Assembly: GCA_963746315.1 (NCBI GenBank)
Contig: CAVVAR010000003.1
Coordinates: 744,001-808,000, forward strand
Direction: 5' to 3'
From: Ga0077555 sp963746315
Lineage (GTDB): Bacteria; Pseudomonadota; Alphaproteobacteria; Rhizobiales; Hyphomicrobiaceae
Length of the DNA: 64,000 nt
The translations under genes and the position numbers were made by a program. Every line of letters begins with the position of its first letter. Positions within the stretch are counted from its first letter, which is position 1. The notes under the pieces were generated by a model, which did no database searches, was not told where the DNA came from, and saw nothing but the letters and a program-made list of their open reading frames with translations. Below, one piece after another: positions 42,884 through 50,220 of the stretch.

Positions 42884-43753
42884 TCAGGCTTCGAGAAAGT
42901 CTCTCACGATCTTGATCTGGCTCGCCACATTCAGCGCCGGGGCATGTCCGCAGCCCTCGATTTCGACGATCCGCGCCTTCGGACCTCGCATGGTCATCTC
43001 GCGGGCCGCATCCGGCAGCAGCAGATCCGACTCGACGCCGCGCAGCACCAAGGTCGGCGCGGTGTTCCGGTCCCAGTGCTCCCACTGCTCATAGTCGCGG
43101 GGATGGACGAACATCTGCCTGACAATCGCCGGGTCGTAGTGCGTCGTGATCTTGCCGCTCGGCAGCCGCCTGAGCGAAGTCTCCGCCATGTGCCGCCATT
43201 GCGCATCGGTGTGGTGGCCGAACGGCTTGTAGATCGTTCGGAAGTAGGCCTCGAGCTCTGTCACGGTGCTGAACTCGGGAGGATTCCCGATGTAGGCCTT
43301 GATCCGCTCGTAGGGCGCCTCGGGGAAGGTCGGGCCGATATCGTTGATGACCAGGCGTCCGAGACGGCCCTTGAGGGTCGTCGCCGCCGCACGAATGCCG
43401 AGCGATCCGCCCATGGACGTCCCCACCCAGTGCATCATGTTGAAGCCGGCTGCATCAGCAACCTCGGCCGCCAGTCGCGCATAGACGTCGAGGCAGTAGT
43501 CCTCGTCCGGTCGGTCGCTCCACTCCGACAGCCCGCGGCCGATGGTGTCCGGGCAAATGATGTGGAACCGGTCGGAGAGCGCCGCAGCAATAACGTCGAA
43601 ATCGCGCCCCGTGCGGGCGAGCCCGTGCCACATGACGACTGGCTCGCCACCTGTCTGTCCCCACTCCGTGAAGTGCACCTCCCGGCCAAGAGTTTTGACA
43701 TAGCGCGAGCGGGGCTGGCCTGCTTGTGCGTCCTGACCTGTCGGGCTCGTCAT
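42884..43753 (-). CDS. Alpha/beta hydrolase
   Basis: The protein has 289 residues. VVMWHGLARTGRDFDVIAAA contains the HG oxyanion motif, MHWVGTSMGGSLGIRAAAT the nucleophile elbow G-T-S-M-G (Ser about residue 118), LVLRGVESDLLLPD the likely acid, and VEIEGCGHAPALN the catalytic His. This is the hydrolase layout seen in ester or C-C bond cleavage during carboxylic or aromatic compound breakdown. Being the first gene of a pair with an acyl-CoA synthetase, it may release the acid that the latter activates, which is an inference. It is divergent from the Nudix gene. Confidence 0.88.
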   Translation of the reverse strand: MTSPTGQDAQAGQPRSRYVKTLGREVHFTEWGQTGGEPVVMWHGLARTGRDFDVIAAALSDRFHIICPDTIGRGLSEWSDRPDEDYCLDVYARLAAEVADAAGFNMMHWVGTSMGGSLGIRAAATTLKGRLGRLVINDIGPTFPEAPYERIKAYIGNPPEFSTVTELEAYFRTIYKPFGHHTDAQWRHMAETSLRRLPSGKITTHYDPAIVRQMFVHPRDYEQWEHWDRNTAPTLVLRGVESDLLLPDAAREMTMRGPKARIVEIEGCGHAPALNVASQIKIVRDFLEA

Positions 43754-43852
43754 GGGGGTCTCCGTCGCGTGAGGGGCGAGAAAGTCTCACACGCATTGCA
43801 GCGTCCTGCCAAGACCGAGGGCCGAGTGAACCACCCAAGGGAGATCCAGCGC

Positions 43853-44485
43853 ATGCCGTACGCGTACCGGCCGGACTTGAGGGAGCGCCTCGCCGGCAAT
43901 ATCGGCGCGTTCGAGCGGCGCCCCATCGAGGATCCGGCGTTGCGCCGCGCAGGTGTCGCCATCGTCATCGTCCGCAACGAGACGGGCGACGAGGCCTCCG
44001 TCCTTCTCACCAAGCGCCCTGAGAGCCTGCGTCGTCATGCCGGCCAGTGGGCGCTGCCGGGTGGGCGCCTCGACGAGGGCGAGACTCCTGAGCAGGCGGC
44101 GCTGCGTGAGCTGCACGAGGAGCTGAGGCTCGAGCTGCAGCCCGACGCGATACTCGGGCTGCTCGACGACTACCCGACGCGCTCCGGCTTTCGCATCACG
44201 CCCGTCGTTGTCTGGGGCGGCATAGTCGGCCGTATCGATCCCGACCCCGTCGAGGTCGCGTTCGCCTTGAGGGTGCCGTTCAGTCAGCTCGACAGCCCCG
44301 CGATCCCGCGCCTGAGGCCCACCGACGACGGCAAGCCCCCGGTTCTCTCCGCTCCGCTTCCGATCATGGGCAGCGAGGTCTACGCGCCGACCGCCGCCAT
44401 GCTCTACCAGTTTCGCGAGGTGGCGATGCGTGGGCTGGCGACGCGCGTCGCCCATTTTGATCAGCCGCGCTTTGCCTGGAAGTGA
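43853..44485 (+). CDS. Nudix hydrolase, CoA-pyrophosphatase-like
   Basis: From the ATG at 43853 (AAGGGAGAT upstream) the protein has 210 residues. It has the full Nudix box GRLDEGETPEQAALRELHEEL (G-x5-E-x7-REL-x-EE; residues about 75-95), preceded by VLLTKRPESLRRHAGQWALP. The LLTxRxxxLRxHxGQxxxPGG part is the CoA-diphosphatase (NudL/YeaB) signature, with one Gly pair GG retained. It would cleave CoA or acyl-CoA to phosphopantetheine derivatives and 3',5'-ADP. The frame is open for 900 nt upstream, but that part is antisense to the hydrolase gene. The next gene starts 7 nt after its stop. Confidence 0.87.
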   Translation: MPYAYRPDLRERLAGNIGAFERRPIEDPALRRAGVAIVIVRNETGDEASVLLTKRPESLRRHAGQWALPGGRLDEGETPEQAALRELHEELRLELQPDAILGLLDDYPTRSGFRITPVVVWGGIVGRIDPDPVEVAFALRVPFSQLDSPAIPRLRPTDDGKPPVLSAPLPIMGSEVYAPTAAMLYQFREVAMRGLATRVAHFDQPRFAWK

Positions 44486-44491
44486 GGGACC

Positions 44492-45478
44492 ATGCCCGAG
44501 ATCAAGCTGGACGTCGTCGGTGAGGACCTGAGCGTCGAGCTGGCGCCTGGGGGCCGCATTCACGTGCGCAACAAGCGCCCCGCCGGCATCGAGCGTTTCG
44601 CGGCCGACAAAGTCGTCATCTTCCAGCACGGCGCCACCTACGGCGGCGAGGCCTTCGACATTCCGTTCGGCGGCATGTCATGGATGGACTACGTCGCCGC
44701 GCGCGGCTTCGATTGCTACTATCTCGACCTCCCGGGATACGGCCGTTCGCAACGCCCGTCCCAGATGGACGAGCCGGCCGACAAGCATCCGCCCTTCATG
44801 CGCACCCCCGACGCCGCAGCCTGCCTGGGCACCGTGGTCGATTTTGTCCGTGCCCGCCGCGGCGTCGAGAAAGTCTGTCTCGTCGGCTGGTCATGGGGAA
44901 CGGCGATCACCAGCTTCTACACGGCCGGCCACAACGACGCCGTGGAGCGCCTGGCGCTCTACGCGCCCGTCTGGGATCGAGCCAGCTCGAGCCCGTCGCC
45001 GATTCATGTCGAGGGCAAGGTCGGCGCCTATCGTACGGTCGATCGAGAAGCCACCCTCGAGCGGCGTCTGGGTGGACTCGACGACAATCAAAAGGCCGGC
45101 ATCATCCCGGCCGGCTGGTTCGACCAATGGTGGAAGGCCGTCTCTGCAACCGATCCCAAGGGCGGTGGAAAAACCGTGCGGGCGCCGAACGGCGTCGTTC
45201 TCGACGGCATCGAGTACTGGAGCGCCGGCAAGCCCCTCTACGATCCCGCGCGCATCAGCGTGCCGTTGCTCGTCGTGGTCGGCGAATGGGACAACGACAC
45301 GCCCCGCTCCATGGCCGAGACCGTCTTCCCGCTGTTCACCGGCGCGCCCTGGAAGCGCCTTTCGGTCCTCGGCGGCGGCACCCACGCCATGCTGATGGAG
45401 CGCAACCGCATCCTGCTCTACCGTACCGTACAACAGTTCCTGGAGGAGCCACCGCCGGGGCCCGAGGTCCTGGCGTAG
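44492..45478 (+). CDS. Alpha/beta hydrolase
   Basis: The 328-residue protein starts 7 nt after the Nudix gene, so it is translated from the same message. KVVIFQHGATYGGEAFDIPF holds the HG motif, CYYLDLPGYGRSQRP a following conserved loop, VCLVGWSWGTAITSFY the nucleophile elbow G-W-S-W-G (Ser about residue 135), VVVGEWDNDTPRSM the acid and LGGGTHAMLMERNR the His. The long cap between 160 and 260 is typical of peptidase/esterase subfamilies. The substrate is unknown. Confidence 0.87.
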   Translation: MPEIKLDVVGEDLSVELAPGGRIHVRNKRPAGIERFAADKVVIFQHGATYGGEAFDIPFGGMSWMDYVAARGFDCYYLDLPGYGRSQRPSQMDEPADKHPPFMRTPDAAACLGTVVDFVRARRGVEKVCLVGWSWGTAITSFYTAGHNDAVERLALYAPVWDRASSSPSPIHVEGKVGAYRTVDREATLERRLGGLDDNQKAGIIPAGWFDQWWKAVSATDPKGGGKTVRAPNGVVLDGIEYWSAGKPLYDPARISVPLLVVVGEWDNDTPRSMAETVFPLFTGAPWKRLSVLGGGTHAMLMERNRILLYRTVQQFLEEPPPGPEVLA

Positions 45479-45568
45479 CCACTCCAGCGTCGAAACCACA
45501 CTGCCCTGCAGATGCGGAACGCTCCGCAAGGGCTTCATGCAAAGCACTCACGTCGGGAACCCCATCGC

Positions 45569-46636
45569 ATGTCCAAACCCCGCATCGTCATCGTCGGCGC
45601 TGGCGCCGTGGGCGGCTACATCGGCGCACACATGACCCACGCCGGCCACGACGTCACCATGGTTGACCCGTGGCCCGAGCACGTGCGGGCGATGCGCACC
45701 AAGGGCCTCTCCATCTCGGGCATGAGCCCCGAGGAAAGCATTACCGTGAAGATGCAGGCGAAGCACCTCACCGAGCTGCAGGACCTCGTCAAGGAGCGTC
45801 CGGTCGACATCGCCATTGTCGCCGTGAAGTCCTACGACACCATCTGGGCGACCCACATGATCGCCCAGTATCTCGCTCCGCTGGGCTACGTCGTATCTGC
45901 GCAGAACTGCGTCAACGAGGAGCGCATCGCGAGCGTCGTCGGATGGGGCAAGACCGTCGGCTGCATGGTCGGCAACAACTTCGCTGTGGAGCTCTACGAG
46001 CCCGGTGCCATCCGCCGCACCATGCCGAAGGACGGCAAGATTCCGACGCTCGAGGCCGGCGAGGTGCATGGCCGCATCACGCCCCGCATCGAGCAGCTGG
46101 CCGAGATCCTGTCGTCGGTCGACAAGGCCCGCGCCACCACCAATCTATGGGGCGTCCGCTGGTCGAAGCTCTGTGTCAACGGCATGCGCAACGGCGTCTC
46201 GGCCGCGACCGGTCTCGGCGGCAATGCCCGCGATCGCCACGACCGCATCCGCCGTGTCGTCGTCAAGCTGGCCGGCGAGGCGGTCAAAGTGGGCCGCGCC
46301 CTGGGCCTTGACCTCGAGCCCATCGCCAAGATTGATCCCGATCTGTGGGTGCGTGCCACCGACAGCGACCCGGCGGCCGTCAAGGAGCTCGACGAGCTGA
46401 TCCTCGCCAGCACATCCGGCGCTGCCCGCAGCGATCTGCAGCGCCCTTCGATGGCGCAGGACATCGCAAAGGGCCGCCGCACCGAGATCGACTACATGAA
46501 CGGCTACATCGCCGAGAAGGGCGCCGCTGCTGGTGTTCCAGCACCGACCCACGCCGCGCTCACTCGCATCGTCCGCGATGTCGAGCGTGGCCAGCTGGAG
46601 GCGAGGCCCGAAAACCTGTTCGGCCTGACCAACTGA
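45569..46636 (+). CDS. Ketopantoate reductase (ApbA/PanE) family protein
   Basis: From the ATG at 45569 there are 355 residues, longer than classical PanE (about 300). The N-terminal Rossmann motif IVIVGAGAVGGYIGAHMTHA (4-23) is followed by IAIVAVKSYDT with the conserved Lys, AQNCVNEERIASVVG, and in the C-terminal domain LWGVRWSKLCVNGMRNGVSA with the catalytic Lys-Asn pair and RPSMAQDIAKGRRTEIDYMNGY. The last motif is the family's substrate-binding Ser/Glu region. Related proteins reduce 2-keto acids other than ketopantoate, so panE is not assigned. It follows the hydrolase by 90 nt. Confidence 0.87.
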   Translation: MSKPRIVIVGAGAVGGYIGAHMTHAGHDVTMVDPWPEHVRAMRTKGLSISGMSPEESITVKMQAKHLTELQDLVKERPVDIAIVAVKSYDTIWATHMIAQYLAPLGYVVSAQNCVNEERIASVVGWGKTVGCMVGNNFAVELYEPGAIRRTMPKDGKIPTLEAGEVHGRITPRIEQLAEILSSVDKARATTNLWGVRWSKLCVNGMRNGVSAATGLGGNARDRHDRIRRVVVKLAGEAVKVGRALGLDLEPIAKIDPDLWVRATDSDPAAVKELDELILASTSGAARSDLQRPSMAQDIAKGRRTEIDYMNGYIAEKGAAAGVPAPTHAALTRIVRDVERGQLEARPENLFGLTN

Positions 46637-46644
46637 GATGGTCA

Positions 46645-46693
46645 CCGCTGCGCAATGCCTATCGTTTAGCGGAGACTAGGCATTGGGCAGCGG
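46645..46693. terminator. Bidirectional terminator hairpin
   Basis: CCGCTGCGCAATGCCTA (46645-46661) pairs with TAGGCATTGGGCAGCGG (46677-46693) as a 17-bp stem with one mismatch and a 15-nt loop. It lies exactly between the stops of the convergent reductase and mbfA genes, so it probably serves both. Confidence 0.75.
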
Positions 46694-46709
46694 AGGCGGG
46701 TGAAGGTAC

Positions 46710-47702
46710 CTAAGCACCGCCGATCAGGATGCCCGCCGCCAGCACGAGGCCACCGCCCAGGACCACCTGGATGGTGGCCCTCAGGAACGGCGTCTCCATG
46801 TAGCGGTTCTGGATCCACACGATCGCCCAGAGCTCGACGAACACGACCACCAGCGCGATGACCGTCGCCGTCCAGAACGAGGGAATGAGGTAGGGCAGCG
46901 CGTGACCGAGCCCGCCGAGCGTCGTCATCACGCCGGAGGCGAGGCCTCGCTTCCACGGTGCGCCTCGTCCCGACAGCTTGCCGTCGTCGTGGGCGGCCTC
47001 GGTAAATCCCATCGAGATGCCGGCGCCGATGGACGCCGAAAGCCCGACCAGGAACGTCGTCCACGTATTCTGCGTCGCGAATGCCGTGGCAAAGATGGGC
47101 GCGAGCGTCGATACGGACCCATCCATGAGGCCCGCAAGGCCTGGTTGAACCCACGTCAGGATGAACTGCCGGTGCGAAGCCTTATCCTCGGCGTGGCGCT
47201 GGTCCTCGGGGAGATGCTTTAGCTCGAGATCCTCTGCCGCCTCCTCGTGGTGGGCTTCCGCAGCAGCGAGATCACCGAGAAGTTTACGAGTCTCCGCATC
47301 GGTCGCTCGGCCGGCGGCTGCGATGTAGAACTCCTGTGCGCGCCGCTCCATGTCGGCCGCCTCGCCCCGGATCGCCTCCAGGCTGAGCGTCTCGGCCAGC
47401 CACATCGGACGGCGCGTGTAGAAGTCCGCGACGTGCTCCCGTCGGATAGGCACGATGAAGTCGCCGAAGCGGCGCTGGTACATTTCGATCAGCCAGCGGC
47501 GATGCTCGTTCTCTTCCGCTGCCATTCCATCGAAAATCGCCGCCGATGCCGGGAATTCCGGCCGCAAACGAGCCGCGTACGCGCTGTAGATCTGTCCATC
47601 CTCCTCCTCGGAAGAGATTGCCAGAGCTAGGATTTCCCGCTCGGAGAGATCCTTGAAGCGGCGCTTTCCTGCCAGGTTGAGTGACGACAGTCCGGGAAGC
47701 AT
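46710..47702 (-). CDS. mbfA: MbfA-like ferritin/VIT1 fusion, membrane iron exporter
   Basis: The protein has 330 residues. Residues 1-165 are a ferritin-like (erythrin) four-helix domain with the di-iron ligand motifs EEEDGQIYSAYAARL, AAEENEHRRWLIEMYQ, EAADMERRAQEFY and AAEAHHEEAAED. Residues 175-330 are a VIT1/CCC1-type membrane domain (PGLAGLMDGSVSTLAPIFATAF, LVGLSASIGAGISMGF, ALPYLIPSFWTATVIALVVV). In Bradyrhizobium and Agrobacterium MbfA exports iron and protects against peroxide, and its gene is repressed by Irr in low iron. An ICE-like site lies directly upstream. It is convergent with the reductase gene and divergent from the dcw cluster. Confidence 0.92.
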   Translation of the reverse strand: MLPGLSSLNLAGKRRFKDLSEREILALAISSEEEDGQIYSAYAARLRPEFPASAAIFDGMAAEENEHRRWLIEMYQRRFGDFIVPIRREHVADFYTRRPMWLAETLSLEAIRGEAADMERRAQEFYIAAAGRATDAETRKLLGDLAAAEAHHEEAAEDLELKHLPEDQRHAEDKASHRQFILTWVQPGLAGLMDGSVSTLAPIFATAFATQNTWTTFLVGLSASIGAGISMGFTEAAHDDGKLSGRGAPWKRGLASGVMTTLGGLGHALPYLIPSFWTATVIALVVVFVELWAIVWIQNRYMETPFLRATIQVVLGGGLVLAAGILIGGA

Positions 47703-47711
47703 GGGGCTCTC

Positions 47712-47727
47712 TTTATAACAATTCTAA
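47712..47727 (-). promoter_or_regulatory. Putative ICE (Irr-binding) site of mbfA
   Basis: On the mbfA strand the site reads TTAGAATTGTTATAAA. TTAGAA and TTATAA are half-sites around a 3-nt spacer with one mismatch from a perfect palindrome, close to the published iron control element TTTAGAA-n3-TTCTAAA of rhizobial Irr. It ends about 9 nt before the ATG, where a bound repressor would block the start. Known regulation of mbfA by Irr in relatives supports the call. Confidence 0.55.
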
Positions 47728-47857
47728 TCGTGCCTACGCCGTCTCGATTGACCGAGTCAACCTTGGTCTCTTCCCTCGAATTGCAGTGACCTTCATCGCG
47801 GCCGCGATGTGGTCTCGAGAGCCTCGTCTCTACGGCTGGGGATCAGTGACAGTTCAG

Positions 47858-47922
47858 CAACATTGTTGATTTCAACGCACGCGCGGTTCGCCGAGACGTG
47901 TGTTGAGCAAGACAACATGTTG
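47858..47922. promoter_or_regulatory. Pair of CAACA-TGTTG palindromes between mbfA and mraZ
   Basis: CAACATTGTTG (47858-47868) and CAACATGTTG (47913-47922) are each palindromic, both are followed by ATT, and they are 55 bp apart centre to centre, near five helical turns. The surroundings are AT-rich for this genome. They may be an operator pair in the divergent promoter region. No cognate regulator can be named. Confidence 0.4.
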
Positions 47923-48024
47923 ATTCGAATAAGTTTTATGAATGAGCAACTGCAGCTTCAGGAATATTGAGGCCATGCGCTCGCGGCGGGGTCGCCCTGA
48001 GTCGTCGGGAAGATGCGCGCGTGA

Positions 48025-48079
48025 TCCCTTAAGAATCCATTGACTCCCACTCAAACCCATGAGATCCCATTGTTGCCCG
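48025..48079. promoter_or_regulatory. Putative MraZ operator: six 5-base boxes at a 10-bp period
   Basis: Boxes TCCCT (48025), ATCCA (48035), TCCCA (48045), ACCCA (48055), TCCCA (48065) and GCCCG (48075) start exactly 10 bp apart. On the other strand the best three are TGGGA, TGGGT, TGGGA with 5-nt gaps, matching the TGGGN direct repeats bound by E. coli MraZ upstream of its own gene. They lie about 280 nt before the mraZ start, and the GC-rich leader between (48080-48355) holds no gene that I can support. Confidence 0.65.
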
Positions 48080-48355
48080 TCCGCACCGGGCCAAGGGACG
48101 CGGGCAGCGGCGCTGGGCACCGAAAGAGGGACGGGGCCTGTGCGACCGCCCGCTCCCGGCCGGCGCGGACAGGCAAAGTGCAGGGGTTCGTCGGGCGCCG
48201 GGGGACGTCCGGCGAGCCCCATTCAGTCCAAGGCAGCGAGTTCGAGTGAGAGGTTCGAGGCCGTGCCGGCCCAAGTCAGCCCCGCGCAAAGTCAGTTGTG
48301 TCGAAAGGTGCTCCGGCGTTGCCGGGGCGCGTTCAACGAGGCTTGACGCAAGGGG

Positions 48356-48874
48356 ATGGACCGCTTTGTCTCGACATTCACGAACAAGATCGACGCCAAA
48401 GGGCGGCTCTCGATCCCGGCGTCGTTCCGCGCCGTCCTCGAGCGCGACCGCTACACTGGCGCAGCGGGTCCCGGCCTCTACTGCTACCCCTCGCTCGATG
48501 CTCCGGCCCTCGATGCTGGCGGCGAAAGACTTGCACAGAAAATCGACGGGCTTCTCGGCGGCTTGCCGGATTATTCGGACGAGCGCGACGAGCTCGCTGT
48601 CGCGCTCTATGGTGAGGCGCAGTTCATCGCAATCGACGCGGACGGCCGTATCGTGCTTCCGAAAGAGCTACGCGCCCGGATCGGGCTCTCCGAAGGTGTC
48701 GCCGAGGTCGCTTTTGTCGGCCTGGGCGACAAGTTCCAGCTTTGGTCGCCGGAGCGCTTCGAGGAACGCCGAGCCAGGGCCCGCGAGAAAGTCCGCCAGC
48801 ACAGACAGTTGCTCGGCGCTGGGCCGCGGTCCTCGTCGGGCGGCGGCAGCGACGCCGGCGGAGACCCCAAATGA
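48356..48874 (+). CDS. mraZ: Transcriptional regulator MraZ
   Basis: A 172-residue MraZ, first gene of the dcw cluster. It has two SpoVT/AbrB-like halves: FVSTFTNKIDAKGRLSIPASF with the conserved D-x-K-G-R, and AQFIAIDADGRIVLPKELRA with the matching D-x-x-G-R. The C-terminal extension (SSGGGSDAGGDP) is low complexity. MraZ oligomers bind TGGGN repeats and repress the cluster in E. coli; the phased boxes at 48025-48079 fit self-regulation. The stop overlaps the rsmH start (ATGA). Confidence 0.94.
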   Translation: MDRFVSTFTNKIDAKGRLSIPASFRAVLERDRYTGAAGPGLYCYPSLDAPALDAGGERLAQKIDGLLGGLPDYSDERDELAVALYGEAQFIAIDADGRIVLPKELRARIGLSEGVAEVAFVGLGDKFQLWSPERFEERRARAREKVRQHRQLLGAGPRSSSGGGSDAGGDPK

Positions 48875-49926
48875 TGGCCGAGCGGGAAACCGCCTCGGGA
48901 CATGACGGTCCCGTCGGCCCGGCGCGCCACGTTCCTGTCCTTCTCGAAGAGGTCGTGCACCACTTGGCCCCGGTTGCCGGCGCACGCATCATCGATGGTA
49001 CCTTCGGCGCCGGCGGCTACTCCGGCGCCCTTCTCGCAGCGGCAGAAGGCTTGGGCGTGCTCGCCATCGAGCGCGACCCCGATGCCCTGGCCGCTGGGCA
49101 ATCCCTGGTCGCGGCGGCCGCGGGCCGGTTGATCCTCGTAGATGGCCGCTTCGGCGACCTCGCTGATATCGCATCAGCAAACGATTTCGCACCGGTCGAT
49201 GGTGTCGTCCTGGATATCGGCGTCTCGTCGATGCAGCTCGATCAGGCAGAGCGAGGCTTCTCGTTCATGGCCGACGGCCCGCTCGATATGCGCATGGAAC
49301 GCGAAGGACCGAGCGCCGCCACCCTCGTCAACGAATGTGAGGAGGCCGACCTCGCCGATATCATCTTCGCCTTCGGTGAGGAGCGCCAGTCGCGCCGCGT
49401 CGCCCGCGCTATCGTGAAGGCTCGGGAGCGCAAGCCCATCGAGACGACCCGCGAGCTGGCGGCCGTCGTCGAGAGAGCGCTGGGTCGTCGTCACGACGAC
49501 GATCGCCACCCTGCTACGCGCACGTTCCAGGCGCTGCGCATTGCCGTCAACGACGAGCTCGGCGAGTTGGTGCGCGGGCTCGAGGCGGCCGAGCGGATGC
49601 TGGCCCCCGGCGGTCGGCTGGTTGTGGTGACGTTTCACTCGCTCGAGGACCGCATCGTCAAGCGCTTCCTGGCACGGCGCTCGGGACGCACGGGCACCGG
49701 TTCGCGCCATGGCCCGCCGGCTTCGAGTGCCGAGCGCGCGCCGAGTTTCCAACTCGTTAACCATCGCCCTGTTACCCCTTCCGGAGCCGAGTTGAGTGAG
49801 AACCCGCGTGCGCGCTCCGCCAAGTTGCGGGCGGCCACACGGACCGCGGCACCCGCCTGGGAGGCGGAGGACGCGGCAGAGCTCGGCCTGCCGGTTGCCC
49901 CGAGCCCGGTGCGCCGCCGGTCGTGA
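48871..49926 (+). CDS. rsmH: 16S rRNA (cytosine1402-N4)-methyltransferase
   Basis: RsmH (MraW) of 351 residues, starting at the ATG that overlaps the mraZ stop (a second ATG follows). HVPVLLEEVVHHLAP opens the protein, RIIDGTFGAGGYSGALL is the SAM motif I, DGVVLDIGVSSMQLDQAERGFSF the motif with the invariant GVSS-QLD, and LVVVTFHSLEDRIVKRFL and NPRARSAKLRAATR close it. It methylates N4 of C1402 in 16S rRNA. All hallmark residues are present. Confidence 0.95.
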   Translation: MMAERETASGHDGPVGPARHVPVLLEEVVHHLAPVAGARIIDGTFGAGGYSGALLAAAEGLGVLAIERDPDALAAGQSLVAAAAGRLILVDGRFGDLADIASANDFAPVDGVVLDIGVSSMQLDQAERGFSFMADGPLDMRMEREGPSAATLVNECEEADLADIIFAFGEERQSRRVARAIVKARERKPIETTRELAAVVERALGRRHDDDRHPATRTFQALRIAVNDELGELVRGLEAAERMLAPGGRLVVVTFHSLEDRIVKRFLARRSGRTGTGSRHGPPASSAERAPSFQLVNHRPVTPSGAELSENPRARSAKLRAATRTAAPAWEAEDAAELGLPVAPSPVRRRS

Positions 49927-49953
49927 CGCCACGCAGTAGGAAGGTCGTGCGCC

Positions 49954-50220
49954 ATGGGCCGACTGCTCGCCATCCTCGCCGGTCTCTTCACCGTTGCATC
50001 GGCTGTTGCCCTCTACTCGCTGAAGCATGACACCCGTCGCATCGAAGCCGAGGTGCAGGCGACCGAACGCGCCATCGAGAAGGCCGAGAGCGACATCGCC
50101 GCCCTGAAGGCCGAGCGTGCCTGGCTGGGGCGCCCCGAGCGCATCGACGGCCTCGCCCGCGAGCAAGGCCTGGCCCCGATCCGCCCCGAGCAGTACGGCC
50201 GGATGGGAGCAGGTCCATGA
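49954..50220 (+). CDS. ftsL: Cell division protein FtsL
   Basis: A small bitopic protein of 88 residues. It has a short cytoplasmic start, one membrane helix (LLAILAGLFTVASAVALYSL) and a coiled coil (RIEAEVQATERAIEKAESDIAALKAE), and ends RIDGLAREQGLAPIRPEQYG, which is the alphaproteobacterial FtsL C-terminal motif. It joins FtsQ and FtsB at the septum. Position between rsmH and ftsI and the ATGA overlap with ftsI support the call. Confidence 0.9.
   Translation: MGRLLAILAGLFTVASAVALYSLKHDTRRIEAEVQATERAIEKAESDIAALKAERAWLGRPERIDGLAREQGLAPIRPEQYGRMGAGP

Noticed and set aside
40900..42915. 671-codon plus-strand open frame
   Set aside because: It is antisense to the acyl-CoA synthetase gene, whose motifs are all present. 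Long antisense frames are common at this GC content.
48080..48355. RNase P RNA or another structured RNA in the GC-rich mraZ leader
   Set aside because: The conserved RNase P core (GAGGAAAGTCCGGGC) is absent on both strands; only small hairpins were found.
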